From positions 62,001-126,000 of the forward strand of contig CALOBG010000014.1 of the NCBI GenBank assembly GCA_942490995.1: a DNA stretch of 64,000 nt, in the 5' to 3' direction. The stretch is from UBA981 sp942490995. Its GTDB lineage: Bacteria; Pseudomonadota; Gammaproteobacteria; Ga0077536. Made by a program: the position numbers and the translations under genes. Under the pieces are notes generated by a model. It searched no databases, was not told the origin of the DNA, and was given only the letters and a program-made list of their open reading frames with translations. This document shows, piece by piece, positions 17,429 to 26,324 of this stretch. Position 1 is the stretch's first letter. Every line of letters starts with the position of its first letter.

Positions 17429-19939
17429 ATGCGCGGATTTACCACCATTTTTTTGCTTCTGCTTGTCACCGCCTGTGTCCGGGAAGCGGCGCCGCCGCAA
17501 GCCCTTCCCGATGACACCCGGGCAACGCCAGGCGTGCAGGCGGCCGTTCCCACGGCCGCCACGATCGCCTCCCACACCGCCAACGCCGAAAGGTTGGAGG
17601 GCTTTTACAACCTTTACTGGGACGAGGATAGCGGCAAGCTGCTTCTTGCGATCGACAGGTTCGACGAGCCTTTCATCTACCAGGACGGCCTCGCACGCGG
17701 CGTCGGATCGAACGACCTGTTTCTCGACAGGGGTCAGCTCGGTGCAACACGACTCGTTCGTTTCCAGCGTATCGGTCCACGCGCGCTGCTGGTCGCGGAC
17801 AACACTTCCTACATCGCAACGACGGAAAACACCGACGAGCGGAAGGCGGTGGAGGAATCGTTCGCCCGTTCGGTGCTGTGGGGATTCGAGGCGGTCGCAT
17901 TCGAGGGCGAAATCATGCTGGTCGATGCCACCGAGTTCTTCCTTCGCGATACCCACCACCTCGCGGCGACATTGCAAGCTGCCGAAGAAGGCGACTACAA
18001 AGTCGATCCCACGCGGTCGGCGATTTTCCTGCCTCGCACGAAGGCATTTCCCGACAACACCGAGGTCGAGGCGATCGTCACTCTTGTCGGCGAACCCACA
18101 GGCCAGATCATCTCGACCGTAACCCCGGACCCGCGAGCAATCACCGTGCATCTGCACCACTCGTTTGTGCGCCTGCCGGACGCCGGCTTCGAGCCGCTAC
18201 CCTTCGATGGCCGTGGCGGCTTTATGGATCCGGCGAAGCCGTATGTAGATCGTGTCAGCCTGGATTATGCCGTGCCGGTGGGCGACCCCATTGTCCGGAT
18301 CAACACCTTGCGCCACCGGTTGCAGAAGGAGGATCCGTCGGCTGCGGCCAGCGCAGCGATCGAACCGATCGTTTATTACGTGGATCGAGGTGCACCGGAG
18401 CCGATTCGCAGTGCCCTGATCGAGGGCGCATCATGGTGGAACGAGGCATTCGAGGCCGCCGGCTACCGAGATGCGTTCAGGGTCGAGTTGCTGCCCGAGG
18501 ATGCCGACCCGATGGACGTGCGCTACAACGTGATCCAGTGGGTGCATCGCTCGACCCGCGGCTGGTCATACGGTTCCAACGTCAACGACCCGCGCACCGG
18601 CGAAATCATCAAGGGCCATGTCTCGCTCGGCTCGCTGCGGGTGCGCCAGGACTACCTGCTTGCCGAAGGTCTCCTTGCCCCTTACGTAGACGAAACGATC
18701 CCCGCCGATATGCTGGAGTTTTCGCTGGCACGAATTCGCCAGCTCTCGGCCCACGAAGTCGGCCACACGATCGGGATTGCGCACAACTTTGCCGCAAGCG
18801 CGGATGAGCGTGCCTCGGTGATGGACTATCCGTACCCGTATGTAAAGCTCGACCGCGATGGCAAAATCGATGTGACCGAAGCCTATGACACCGGCATCGG
18901 CGAGTGGGACAAACGAGTGATTCTGTACGGCTACCAGGATTTTTCGGACGCCATCGACGCAGCCGCCGCGCGCGAGGAGATCCTGCGCGAGACCTATGCC
19001 TCCGGCCTGGAATTCGTGTCCGACACGCACTCGCGATCCGACGCATTTGCGACGAGCGCCGGACCGGCCCACCCGCGCGGAAACCTGTGGGACAACGGTG
19101 CCGATGCGGTGGCGGAACTCGATCGGGTGATGCAGGTACGCGAGGTCGTGCTCGCGAATTTCTCCGAGCGCAACATCCGCATGCAACGGCCGATGGCGAA
19201 TATCGAGGACGTGCTGGTGCCGATGTACCTGTTCCATCGCTACCAGTTGAAAGCGGCTGCCACGTTTATCGGCGGTCAGGAATTCACCTACTCGATGCGC
19301 GGTGACGGCTGGGTTCCGGTCAAACCGGTCCCGCCAGCGCAACAGCGCGCGGCCGTCGCATCTTTGCTCGCCACGATCACACCCGATGCGTTGCGCCTGC
19401 GTCCCGAACTGGTGGCACTGATCCCGCCGCGCCCCCCGGGCACGCCCGACTCGCGTGAGATATTCCCGCGCCGGACCGGCTACGTGTTCGATCCTTTTGC
19501 GGCAGCCGCCACTGCGGCGGATCTGACGCTGGAGATGCTGCTCGACCCGGCCCGCGCCGCGCGGATGCTCAACAACCATGCGCTCGATCCCGAGCAGCCG
19601 GGTTTCGCCGAACTGGTCAGCGCCGTGCTGGAAGCGACCTGGTATTCGCGTGCCGCCCCGGGCGAAGACGCCGAACTCCGCCGCGTCGTGAACGACACCG
19701 TTTTGCAGCGCCTGATGATGCTCGCCGAAAATCCCCAGGTGCAGGCGCAGGCGCGCGCCATTGCGCTGGATCAGCTGATCGAACTCGATGCCTGGATCGG
19801 CGCACAGGTCAGCCGGGCGCCCGCCGACTGGCGCGCGCACTACCGCTTCACCAGCGACCAGATCCGCCGTTTTCTCGCCAACCCGGAGGCGATGCCGCCG
19901 CAGACGCCGTTAAAGGCACCGCCCGGATCGCCGATCTGA
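17429..19939 (+). CDS. zinc-dependent lipoprotein metalloprotease (DUF5117/DUF4953-like metzincin)
   Basis: The 836-residue protein has a lipoprotein signal (TIFLLLLVTAC). A large N-terminal domain follows (LLAIDRFDEPFIYQDGLARG to about residue 350), then a metzincin core with the zinc motif HEVGHTIGIAHN at residues 442-453 and the Met-turn SVMDYP shortly after. Glu443 is the expected catalytic base, and the three histidines bind Zn2+. The C-terminal 300 residues, all-helical, are shared by the DUF5117/DUF4953 family. It probably degrades peptides at the outer membrane or periplasmic face. ATG 17429 has GGAG 7 bp upstream; the 64 in-frame codons before it lack a signal peptide. Confidence 0.9.
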   Translation: MRGFTTIFLLLLVTACVREAAPPQALPDDTRATPGVQAAVPTAATIASHTANAERLEGFYNLYWDEDSGKLLLAIDRFDEPFIYQDGLARGVGSNDLFLDRGQLGATRLVRFQRIGPRALLVADNTSYIATTENTDERKAVEESFARSVLWGFEAVAFEGEIMLVDATEFFLRDTHHLAATLQAAEEGDYKVDPTRSAIFLPRTKAFPDNTEVEAIVTLVGEPTGQIISTVTPDPRAITVHLHHSFVRLPDAGFEPLPFDGRGGFMDPAKPYVDRVSLDYAVPVGDPIVRINTLRHRLQKEDPSAAASAAIEPIVYYVDRGAPEPIRSALIEGASWWNEAFEAAGYRDAFRVELLPEDADPMDVRYNVIQWVHRSTRGWSYGSNVNDPRTGEIIKGHVSLGSLRVRQDYLLAEGLLAPYVDETIPADMLEFSLARIRQLSAHEVGHTIGIAHNFAASADERASVMDYPYPYVKLDRDGKIDVTEAYDTGIGEWDKRVILYGYQDFSDAIDAAAAREEILRETYASGLEFVSDTHSRSDAFATSAGPAHPRGNLWDNGADAVAELDRVMQVREVVLANFSERNIRMQRPMANIEDVLVPMYLFHRYQLKAAATFIGGQEFTYSMRGDGWVPVKPVPPAQQRAAVASLLATITPDALRLRPELVALIPPRPPGTPDSREIFPRRTGYVFDPFAAAATAADLTLEMLLDPARAARMLNNHALDPEQPGFAELVSAVLEATWYSRAAPGEDAELRRVVNDTVLQRLMMLAENPQVQAQARAIALDQLIELDAWIGAQVSRAPADWRAHYRFTSDQIRRFLANPEAMPPQTPLKAPPGSPI

Positions 19940-20210
19940 GCCGAGATCGGCGCTAGAGCCTGGGCAAGCGCACTGCTGTTTTGGAGTTAAGCAGGGCTGC
20001 TGCCGATGCGCACGCTCGCGAAACGGCCTGGCAATGCACTAACCCCGCGATTGCTATAGCAGACTCGCTATGATCCTGGCCCGGCGAGTATCAACGCCGC
20101 GGCAACTGTCGCGCCGAGATACGTCTGCGCAAATGCAATGCGGTGACAAAACCGGCGCGGCCTGCGCAGCTCACAACGGCGACGCGGGTTACCCGATCGG
20201 GAATCGGTTA

Positions 20211-20225
20211 GCCCCGAAACGGGGC
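20211..20225. terminator. short GC hairpin downstream of the coiled-coil gene
   Basis: GCCCCG-AAA-CGGGGC forms a 6-bp stem with a 3-base loop 14 bp after the stop of the minus-strand gene ending at 20239. No T-run follows, so it is at best a weak or rho-assisted terminator. Confidence 0.35.
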
Positions 20226-20238
20226 CACCCGCCGATCT

Positions 20239-20526
20239 CTACAGCTGCGACTTGAAATAGTTGAACGAATGAACAAAAGCGTCGCGCAGCTTCTCGGCCT
20301 CGGCCAGCATGTTTTGCCAGACTTCGTCGCTCGAATCGGCCAGTTCCTTCAATTTTGCCTGCGCGGAGTCGGACTGTTCACGCAGCTTGGCCAACTGCTC
20401 CTTGTACGCAACCTCGGCTCCGCCGGATGCCTCAGCGGCCTTCTTCTCGAACTCGTCGAGCATGGCGTTGGTCTCGTCGATTTTCGTCTTCATTGCAGCG
20501 ACGATTTCGTCCCTGGTCTTACCCAT
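20239..20526 (-). CDS. small coiled-coil protein
   Basis: This 95-residue, highly charged helical protein has near-continuous heptads (DEIVAAMKTKIDETNAMLDE, YKEQLAKLREQ, AQAKLKELAD) and a Phe-rich end (DAFVHSFNYFKSQL). Similar short proteins are annotated as coiled-coil or sll1863-like stress proteins. There is no signal peptide, so it is cytoplasmic or peripherally associated. AAGGAG lies 8 bp before ATG 20526. It stands alone, convergent with the metalloprotease gene. Function is unknown. Confidence 0.75.
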   Translation of the reverse strand: MGKTRDEIVAAMKTKIDETNAMLDEFEKKAAEASGGAEVAYKEQLAKLREQSDSAQAKLKELADSSDEVWQNMLAEAEKLRDAFVHSFNYFKSQL

Positions 20527-20839
20527 GAGTGGTCTCCTTACGCATGTATTGCAACCGATCGTATCGGTCTCTTACTGATTATCCTGGCAAGCCACAGACG
20601 GACCCGCCAGGGAGGCATTGAGGCTACTGCGACCGCGCCGGGATAGCAATCCGTAAAGTCCTCCCAGGCGGAAGCCGCTGCATTTGCCCGAGAGACACTG
20701 CACCCCACGATGGTTCGCTGACGATGAGCACTCGCGCCGACGGCCGCTCGCCGCTTCCCAACGGTCGAGCCCGGCGTCTTCGTTTTAGGTAGACTGTTCC
20801 CGCACGTCATTTGCCATTTAATAACTATCCGAGGCGCAA
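20527..20839. other. intergenic between divergent coiled-coil and K+ channel genes
   Basis: About 310 bp holding the promoters of two divergent genes. I see no repeat, RNA gene or supported reading frame; small open frames here have no ribosome site. Confidence 0.45.
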
Positions 20840-21820
20840 TTGACGAACCCGAACGAGCAACAGGCAGGCACACCAGAACATGGCAGTGCGCTGCGCCCGC
20901 GAGTCGCGACCATCCTGTGGAACGATCTGTGGCTGACCCGGCGCGCGCGCTGGATCAACGGCTTTATCGTCGCGCTGATCTTGCTGAACGTGATTGCAGT
21001 GATCGCGGAATCGGATAACCGTCTGGCAATTCCCTATGGCAGGTTGTTCCGCCAGTTCGAACTTTTCTCGGTAGTGGTATTCACTCTCGAATACTTGTTG
21101 CGAATCTGGTCGTGTCCGGACGGGGGGCGCTACGGGCATCTCGGCGAGTGGCGATCGCGCCTGCGGTTTGTTACCTCGTTCAACGGACTGATCGACTTCT
21201 TCGCGATTGCGCCGTTTTTCCTGTCGCTGTTGTTGCCGGTCGATCTGCGCTTCCTGCGTATTCTTCGCTTGCTGCGGATTTTGAAGCTGACTACTTACTC
21301 CGACACGATCGGCGTGTTCGCACGCGTATTGCAGCGCGAAGGCCGTGCGCTCGCCGCAGCCAGCCTTGCGATGGTCTCGCTGGTGCTGTTTGCCGCCTGC
21401 CTGATGTACCTGCTCGAGAACCGCGCTCAGCCCGAGGCGTTTTCGAGCATCGCGCAGGCGATTTGGTGGGCCGCGGTGACGCTCACCACGGTCGGCTACG
21501 GCGACATCACGCCTGTCACCTTCGGCGGCAAGATGCTGGGGGTCGTGATCATGGTGCTCGGCGTCGGCACGGTCGCGTTGCCGGCGGCGATGCTGGCAGC
21601 CCGATTCGGCGACGAGATCCAGTCGCAACGCGACGAACTCGAAGCCAGGGTTGCCGAATCGCTGGACGATGGCGTACTCGACCCGGCCGAGCGTGTGGCC
21701 ATAGAGAAACTCGGCAAGGAACTCGGGCTTCCGGCCACCCATGTCAGCAAGATGATCCAACTGCAAAAACAACTGCATGAAGACGCGAGGCAATGCCCCC
21801 ACTGCGGCAAGGAGCTGTGA
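20840..21820 (+). CDS. voltage-gated-type potassium channel
   Basis: This 326-residue ion channel has six membrane helices. S4 carries regularly spaced arginines (LRFLRILRLLRILKL), and the pore helix leads to the K+ selectivity filter TTVGYGD at residues 216-222. A cytoplasmic coiled tail ends in CPHCGKEL, a possible half zinc ribbon that may aid assembly. It resembles the Kch/KvAP class and would tetramerise in the inner membrane. The start is TTG 20840, with GAGG 6 bp upstream; no ATG precedes the first membrane helix in a sensible place. Confidence 0.92.
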   Translation: MTNPNEQQAGTPEHGSALRPRVATILWNDLWLTRRARWINGFIVALILLNVIAVIAESDNRLAIPYGRLFRQFELFSVVVFTLEYLLRIWSCPDGGRYGHLGEWRSRLRFVTSFNGLIDFFAIAPFFLSLLLPVDLRFLRILRLLRILKLTTYSDTIGVFARVLQREGRALAAASLAMVSLVLFAACLMYLLENRAQPEAFSSIAQAIWWAAVTLTTVGYGDITPVTFGGKMLGVVIMVLGVGTVALPAAMLAARFGDEIQSQRDELEARVAESLDDGVLDPAERVAIEKLGKELGLPATHVSKMIQLQKQLHEDARQCPHCGKEL

Positions 21821-22104
21821 TGCTCTTGTTGCCCCCAGCGGTGCCAGGAAGCATGTCACTCCCCGGACCGTAATCACCAGTGCAGTCGGCCCTGCCGCAG
21901 GCAATCGTAATCGTGCGAAAGTGGCGGCAAATTGTGCGGCGGGAAATGACGGGAATGCGTTGCGGGTTAGTGGCATCGAGCGCGGCGGCGGAATCCGGAT
22001 GATTGCCTTCGCAACAGGAAGACCCAGCGATCAGCGTTCGACGAAAACAAGAACAACAAGATCTATAAGACCTGGCGGGTGACGGCAACACGACCCGCGT
22101 TTGT

Positions 22105-22755
22105 CTATTGCGAAAACTCCACGACCTCGGCAGCTTGAACCTCGATCATCACCTCGTTGCGGCGCAGGAACCACGGTTTGAATGGCGAGTTATAACGCGC
22201 GTACAACGGCACGCCAACGGTTCGCAGACCGGCCTTGTCGACGGCTTCGAGCAGATTGGCCTCATTCTCCCGGTAGTTGGCAACACTCCAGCGGCCGCTG
22301 TAGCGACGCACCGCCACCAGCCGGCTTGGCACCTGCTGAATCCGGACCCGAGGGTCGCGGGGCTGCGGAACGGTCTCGAGCGTGTAGTCCTTCGGCATCA
22401 CGAAACTGACGACATGAGTATCAGCCGAACCGGCGCCGCGAGACTGCGTTACCGGCGCCGTCATTGCGATTTTCTCGCCCTTGGCGCGTTGTTCGACCGG
22501 TGCCGTCATCGCGATAGATTCGGCGCGCGAGTTGTTTCCCGATATGTAATCGAACAGTACCCTGAAGCCGACGTTACCGGCCGCGTCGAACTCGCCTTCC
22601 ACTTCGGTCGCGGCAGTGAGATAGGCTGCGTAGCGGCGCAGCTCGAAACTCTCGTACTCCTTCACGACCCGGTATGCGGGTTCCTCGATCGCCATCGTCG
22701 GACTCCAGGCCAGTACCAGCAACAAATACCCAAGCGACGCGGTGAATGACCTCAT
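22105..22755 (-). CDS. SOUL family haem-binding protein, exported
   Basis: The 216-residue product has a signal peptide (LGYLLLVLAWSPTMA) followed by a full SOUL domain: YRVVKEYESFELRRYAAYL, GFRVLFDYISGNN, the repeated IAMTAPV motif (twice, around residues 82 and 97), VSFVMPKDY and RRYSGRWS. SOUL/HBP22 proteins bind tetrapyrroles and may traffic haem; here that would occur in the periplasm. The gene is monocistronic, and 130 bp separates it from the ATP-pyrophosphatase gene, which is on the same strand and therefore upstream of it in transcription. Confidence 0.92.
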   Translation of the reverse strand: MRSFTASLGYLLLVLAWSPTMAIEEPAYRVVKEYESFELRRYAAYLTAATEVEGEFDAAGNVGFRVLFDYISGNNSRAESIAMTAPVEQRAKGEKIAMTAPVTQSRGAGSADTHVVSFVMPKDYTLETVPQPRDPRVRIQQVPSRLVAVRRYSGRWSVANYRENEANLLEAVDKAGLRTVGVPLYARYNSPFKPWFLRRNEVMIEVQAAEVVEFSQ

Positions 22756-22887
22756 GTGCTTTCCATTCTCATTTGCGGAGGGTCGGTCCGCGTAACGAGC
22801 GCGGCCGGCACGAGGGCGAGCCCGGTTTACCGGCGCGCTCGCTCACAAACAGGTTCGGTCGCGGCCAGCCCGCGGATGCACTGAAGG

Positions 22888-23574
22888 CTAGCGGGTCTCG
22901 AGCAGCATATCGGCAAACACGAAGCCATCGCGTTCGATAATCTCGCCGAGGACGACACTCAACGGCACATCGAATACCGGAGCATCCCAGACCAATGTGT
23001 GGAATTCGCCGTTTTCGCCGCAGGGATCAACGTCCTCCGGCAACTGCGCAAGCAGGTTCTGGTCGAAAACGCGGCCGGCGAATTGCGACGGCATCTGCTT
23101 CGGATCGACACAGGAGACGGTCGCCTGGATTCCGCCGGCGATCATCTCGCCGGCAAGCGCATCGGTGGGCTGACCCCACAGCGGATACAGCGCCTCGAGA
23201 CCGGTTGGCGCCAGCTGGCTCTCGCGGTAGGCGCGGACGTCTTCGAGAAACAGATCGCCAAATGCGACCGCATCGACCCCGTAACGATCAACGGCTTTCT
23301 CCAGTTCCGCACCAACCGCCACCTCATAGTCGGCGTTCGAGCAGGGATTCGGCAAATCCACAGCAAGCAACGGCAACCCCACGGCGTGGGCCTGCAATTC
23401 CACGAGCTTTTGCCGCACTCCGTGCATCGCGACCCGCCGCGCAGCTGCGTGAAACGTCGTCATCAACGCAACCACTTCGACATCACGCCGTTCGCGCAAC
23501 CTGTACAGCGCCCAGGCAGCGTCCTTGCCACTGCTCCAGGACATCAGGACTTTCTTCTTCCGGTTTAACGGCAT
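22888..23574 (-). CDS. ATP-pyrophosphatase (diphthine-ammonia ligase-like, DUF71)
   Basis: This 228-residue protein is an adenine-nucleotide alpha-hydrolase. The PP-loop SSGKD is at residues 14-18 after the strand KKVLMSW, followed by VVALMTTFH, a GLPLLAVDLP strand, and the DUF71 signatures YGVDAVAFGDLFLEDVRAYRE and GLEALYPLWGQPT. The Dph6-like family activates a carboxylate with ATP and transfers ammonia; bacteria lack diphthamide, so the true substrate is unknown. ATG 23574 places the PP-loop at the usual distance from the N-terminus, so the longer open frame to 23676 was not used. Confidence 0.9.
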   Translation of the reverse strand: MPLNRKKKVLMSWSSGKDAAWALYRLRERRDVEVVALMTTFHAAARRVAMHGVRQKLVELQAHAVGLPLLAVDLPNPCSNADYEVAVGAELEKAVDRYGVDAVAFGDLFLEDVRAYRESQLAPTGLEALYPLWGQPTDALAGEMIAGGIQATVSCVDPKQMPSQFAGRVFDQNLLAQLPEDVDPCGENGEFHTLVWDAPVFDVPLSVVLGEIIERDGFVFADMLLETR

Positions 23575-23746
23575 CTTTGTCGAACTTAAAGCCAAAACGT
23601 AATGCACATTTCGGTTTACTGCGCCGTTCAGTTGCAATCGATGGAGTAAATCAGCGGTTCGGCTGCAGTAAAGCACGCCGCAAGGGACGGACCGACGAGG
23701 GCAAAAGTCACCGCGTTGGCCGGGTCAACGGATAGCAGCCACCCTT

Positions 23747-24520
23747 TCAGGCGCGATAGGTGCTCTTTATATAGGCGAGGATATGAGCGGACTCAGACAT
23801 CTCGGCAGCGGTGTTTGGATCGACCAGGTAGGGGATCGAAACCCGCCCCGCGCGCTCGAGCAGCGCAAGCCGATTGTCGGTATCGGGCTGAACAGGGCTG
23901 CTCAGACGATCGCGGACGATGGGCGGCACCCAGTCCGAGGCCTTGTTGCGCCCGGCGGATCGCAGCACATACGGAATCTCCATCTCGCACAGTAACTCGC
24001 GAACCGGCCGCGCGAACGGGCTCGACTCGAAACTGTAAAGCTCCAGTGGTTTTTGCGGTTCCCGCGAAGGCTGCACGCGCACGCCCGCACCCAGCCGCGG
24101 GATGCCGGCAAGACCGGATCCAATCTGTTGCAGGGCCATTACGCGCCAGTGCAGCGGCGGCTTACGCTTGCCGTATGTCTTGAACAGGTACCGCACGATA
24201 TCGGCAGATTCATACATCTCGCGGCCGGTGTTGGGATCGGCCAGGTACGGGAACTGCGCCTTGCCCCCGCGCTCGAGCAGCTTGGGCCGGAATCGCTGGC
24301 CGCCTTTCGGGCAGGGATAAATCAGCGCATCGAGATCGAGCATCGTCAGCGCCTCGCGCACGAGCCGGCAATAAGGACAGCCTTCGAACTCGTAGAGTTG
24401 CAGCAGTCTCTTCGGCTTGTTCGGAGCAGGATTCGTCGCAATGCCCTGGCCGACACGGATCAGTGTCGACGCCATCGAACCGGCAATATCAAGGCTGTGT
24501 CGCAGGGAATTACTGTCCAT
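23747..24520 (-). CDS. protein with two tandem GST N-terminal (thioredoxin-fold) domains
   Basis: Two copies of the glutathione S-transferase N-terminal fold are fused in 257 residues. The first (about 38-130) has a glutaredoxin-like site EGCPYC (Cys48, Cys51) and ends QFPYLADPNTGREMYESADI. The second (about 160-250) is LYSFESSPFARPVREL and SIPYLVDPNTAAEMSESAHI. The second copy has lost both cysteines, while the glutathione-contact PYL-DPNT and ES/SA motifs are kept in both. No C-terminal GST helical domain follows. It probably acts in glutathione-linked redox chemistry. ATG 24520 has GGAG 6 bp upstream. Confidence 0.86.
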   Translation of the reverse strand: MDSNSLRHSLDIAGSMASTLIRVGQGIATNPAPNKPKRLLQLYEFEGCPYCRLVREALTMLDLDALIYPCPKGGQRFRPKLLERGGKAQFPYLADPNTGREMYESADIVRYLFKTYGKRKPPLHWRVMALQQIGSGLAGIPRLGAGVRVQPSREPQKPLELYSFESSPFARPVRELLCEMEIPYVLRSAGRNKASDWVPPIVRDRLSSPVQPDTDNRLALLERAGRVSIPYLVDPNTAAEMSESAHILAYIKSTYRA

Positions 24521-24693
24521 CTGGGGCTCCACCGAAATGCAGGGAAGCAAACATACAGCAAGCGGCGCCAGGGCACATCGATTCCTGGCAACCGGGCCGC
24601 GATTGCGCCGGTTCAGCAGAGGCGGCGCAGTGAAACAGCGACCGCCACAACGAATGAAAATGCCTGCCTTTCGAGCCGCGGCACTCGCCTCGC

Positions 24694-24722
24694 AAAAAAA
24701 AGGCCGGCGATAAACGCCGGCC
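24694..24722 (-). terminator. rho-independent terminator of the fasciclin gene
   Basis: On the minus strand a perfect 8-bp stem GGCCGGCG / CGCCGGCC closes a 5-base loop and is followed by eight T residues. It lies about 55 bp beyond the stop of the fasciclin gene and so separates it from the GST gene transcribed next in the same direction. Confidence 0.93.
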
Positions 24723-24777
24723 AAGAGTGCGGTTTCAAGGGGATGAAACCTATTGGGGTCCTGGAGGGTGGTGCAAT

Positions 24778-25326
24778 TTAGCTCGCCGGCGGCAGAATCA
24801 CCTGATCAACGACGTGAATGACACCGTTGCTGGCCATGATGTCGGCCTTGACGACGTCGATCTCGTTAATCTGGACGGTGCCCTTATCAACGAAAATGGC
24901 GATTTTCTCACCGTTGACCGTATCGGCGCTCGAGAGCTTGACGACCTGCTCGGCAGTCACTTTGCCTGGCACGACGTGGTAGGTCAGGATCGCGATCAGC
25001 TTGTCCTTGTTCTCGGGCTTCAGCAGAGTCTCAACGGTGCCGGCCGGCAGCTTCGCGAAGGCTTCGTCGGTCGGAGCGAAAACGGTAAACGGTCCGTCAC
25101 CTTTCAAGGTGTCGACCAGGCCCGCGGCCTGAAGCGCCGCTGCGAGGGTGTTGAAGTTGCCGTTCGCGACAGCGACATCGACGATGTCGGCGTTCGATTT
25201 CTCGGCGTGATAACCGCCCGACTTGTGACCACCGGCCATCGCCGGCGTAGCCGTCACAACTGCCATGACGAGAGCGGTCTGGGCCGCAACAACAGCGGCA
25301 AAAACTTTTTTCCTGGTAACAATCAT
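24778..25326 (-). CDS. secreted fasciclin (FAS1) domain protein
   Basis: The 182-residue protein has a signal peptide (VFAAVVAAQTALVMAVVTATPAMA) and a single FAS1 domain with both conserved boxes. These are H1, GPFTVFAPTDEAFAKLPAGTV, and H2, ILTYHVVPGKVTAEQV through NGVIHVVDQVILP. FAS1 proteins act in cell-surface adhesion. ATG 25326 is used because GGAG lies 9 bp upstream; an in-frame TTG five codons earlier overlaps that ribosome site. It is followed by a strong terminator and so forms a one-gene unit. Confidence 0.95.
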   Translation of the reverse strand: MIVTRKKVFAAVVAAQTALVMAVVTATPAMAGGHKSGGYHAEKSNADIVDVAVANGNFNTLAAALQAAGLVDTLKGDGPFTVFAPTDEAFAKLPAGTVETLLKPENKDKLIAILTYHVVPGKVTAEQVVKLSSADTVNGEKIAIFVDKGTVQINEIDVVKADIMASNGVIHVVDQVILPPAS

Positions 25327-25411
25327 GATGTCTATCTCCAATGTTCAAGTGAGTGAATGGCTATCTAAAAATTCTTGAAGTCTAACGTTTGTCTGCTTTT
25401 GCTCCGCGACA

Positions 25412-25422
25412 TGTCTTAGACA
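25412..25422. promoter_or_regulatory. inverted repeat upstream of the fasciclin gene
   Basis: TGTCTTAGACA is an 11-base perfect inverted repeat with a single central base, about 86-96 bp upstream of the fasciclin start and 155 bp before the divergent membrane-protein gene. It could be an operator for either; nothing else supports this. Confidence 0.3.
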
Positions 25423-25576
25423 TTCGAGGAGGTTTTCGCAAACCAGCTCAAGCCGGATTCAAACCGGGCAAATTTTTTGACGCAGAACTTTCTGCTCCAA
25501 AATAGGGAGGTTTACCTCTCATATTGAGTCGTTTACGTTACTATTTATCCTAAATACTTCACATGGAGGCTCGAAT

Positions 25577-26017
25577 ATGACTGAGCAGGATCAGGAGCAA
25601 AGACACGATCGCTTCCAGCTAATCATGCTGATCGGCCCGATTACCGGCATCGTCGGGTTCGTTCTCGATGAGGCACTGGAGTTTGTCGCCGCGGCTGAAT
25701 CTCTCGATCTGTTTGCGTCCGTGCTGTCGCTATTCGGGTTCCTGATCTTCGCCGGGGCACTGATCGCGGCCGCGCAGACCAACCGGACCGAGCTCGTATC
25801 ATCGGTAATCGATGACGAGCGCGTCTCCCATATTCGTTTTCTTGCCTACCAGGTCGGATTTGCCACGGTGATTGTGCTGCAGATCGTGATGTTGCTCGGC
25901 GCCGACCTGGTGCGCGGCATGACAGGGATCGAACCGGCAATGAGTACCGCCGCATCCCTGACGCTGATGACCGGCATCGCCGCCGCGCTCGGCCACTTCC
26001 TGTATCTGAATCGATGA
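25577..26017 (+). CDS. four-helix membrane protein paired with XRE regulator (DUF2178-like)
   Basis: This 146-residue protein has four membrane helices: about residues 16-36, 45-67, 88-108 and 122-143. A short charged loop (TNRTELVSSVIDDERVSHIR) sits in the middle, resembling the ERD/DER-type loop of DUF2178-like proteins. Its stop overlaps the start of a 71-residue XRE regulator by 4 bp (ATGA), so the two are translationally coupled. The same architecture recurs at 36832-37483, where it is also membrane protein first, regulator second. Its role is unknown; the pairing suggests the membrane protein controls or is controlled by the regulator. Confidence 0.76.
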   Translation: MTEQDQEQRHDRFQLIMLIGPITGIVGFVLDEALEFVAAAESLDLFASVLSLFGFLIFAGALIAAAQTNRTELVSSVIDDERVSHIRFLAYQVGFATVIVLQIVMLLGADLVRGMTGIEPAMSTAASLTLMTGIAAALGHFLYLNR

Positions 26018-26229
26018 GCGCCGACCGCCTTCATAACACGCTGAAAGTCCAGCGCGCGATGCATGACCTGACCCAGGCCGAACTGGCCAAACGCGTCGGC
26101 GTCACCCGCAAGAGCATGAATGCGATCGAGCGCGGGCATTTCGTACCCTCGACCGTACTGGCGTTGCGTCTCGCAGACGTATTCGGCGTCAGCGTGGAGA
26201 CGTTGTTTCAATTGCCGGACGGCAGTTAG
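26014..26229 (+). CDS. small XRE-family transcriptional regulator
   Basis: At 71 residues this is little more than a lambda-Cro-type helix-turn-helix: DLTQAELAKRVGVTRKSMNAIERG (positions 18-41) followed by the stabilising helix VLALRLADVFGVSVETLF. The second helix-turn-helix gene, at 36832, has the same length and near-identical layout. It is coupled to the preceding membrane-protein gene by an ATGA overlap. Small regulators of this class often repress their own operon. Confidence 0.9.
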   Translation: MSADRLHNTLKVQRAMHDLTQAELAKRVGVTRKSMNAIERGHFVPSTVLALRLADVFGVSVETLFQLPDGS

Positions 26230-26324
26230 GCCGCACGCCCATCCACCTCACCCGGCTTGGCAGAATATCGTAGGATACCGAAGCAGCCAGCGTTCGCGCG
26301 GCGATAATCACTGGGCCAAAACTT

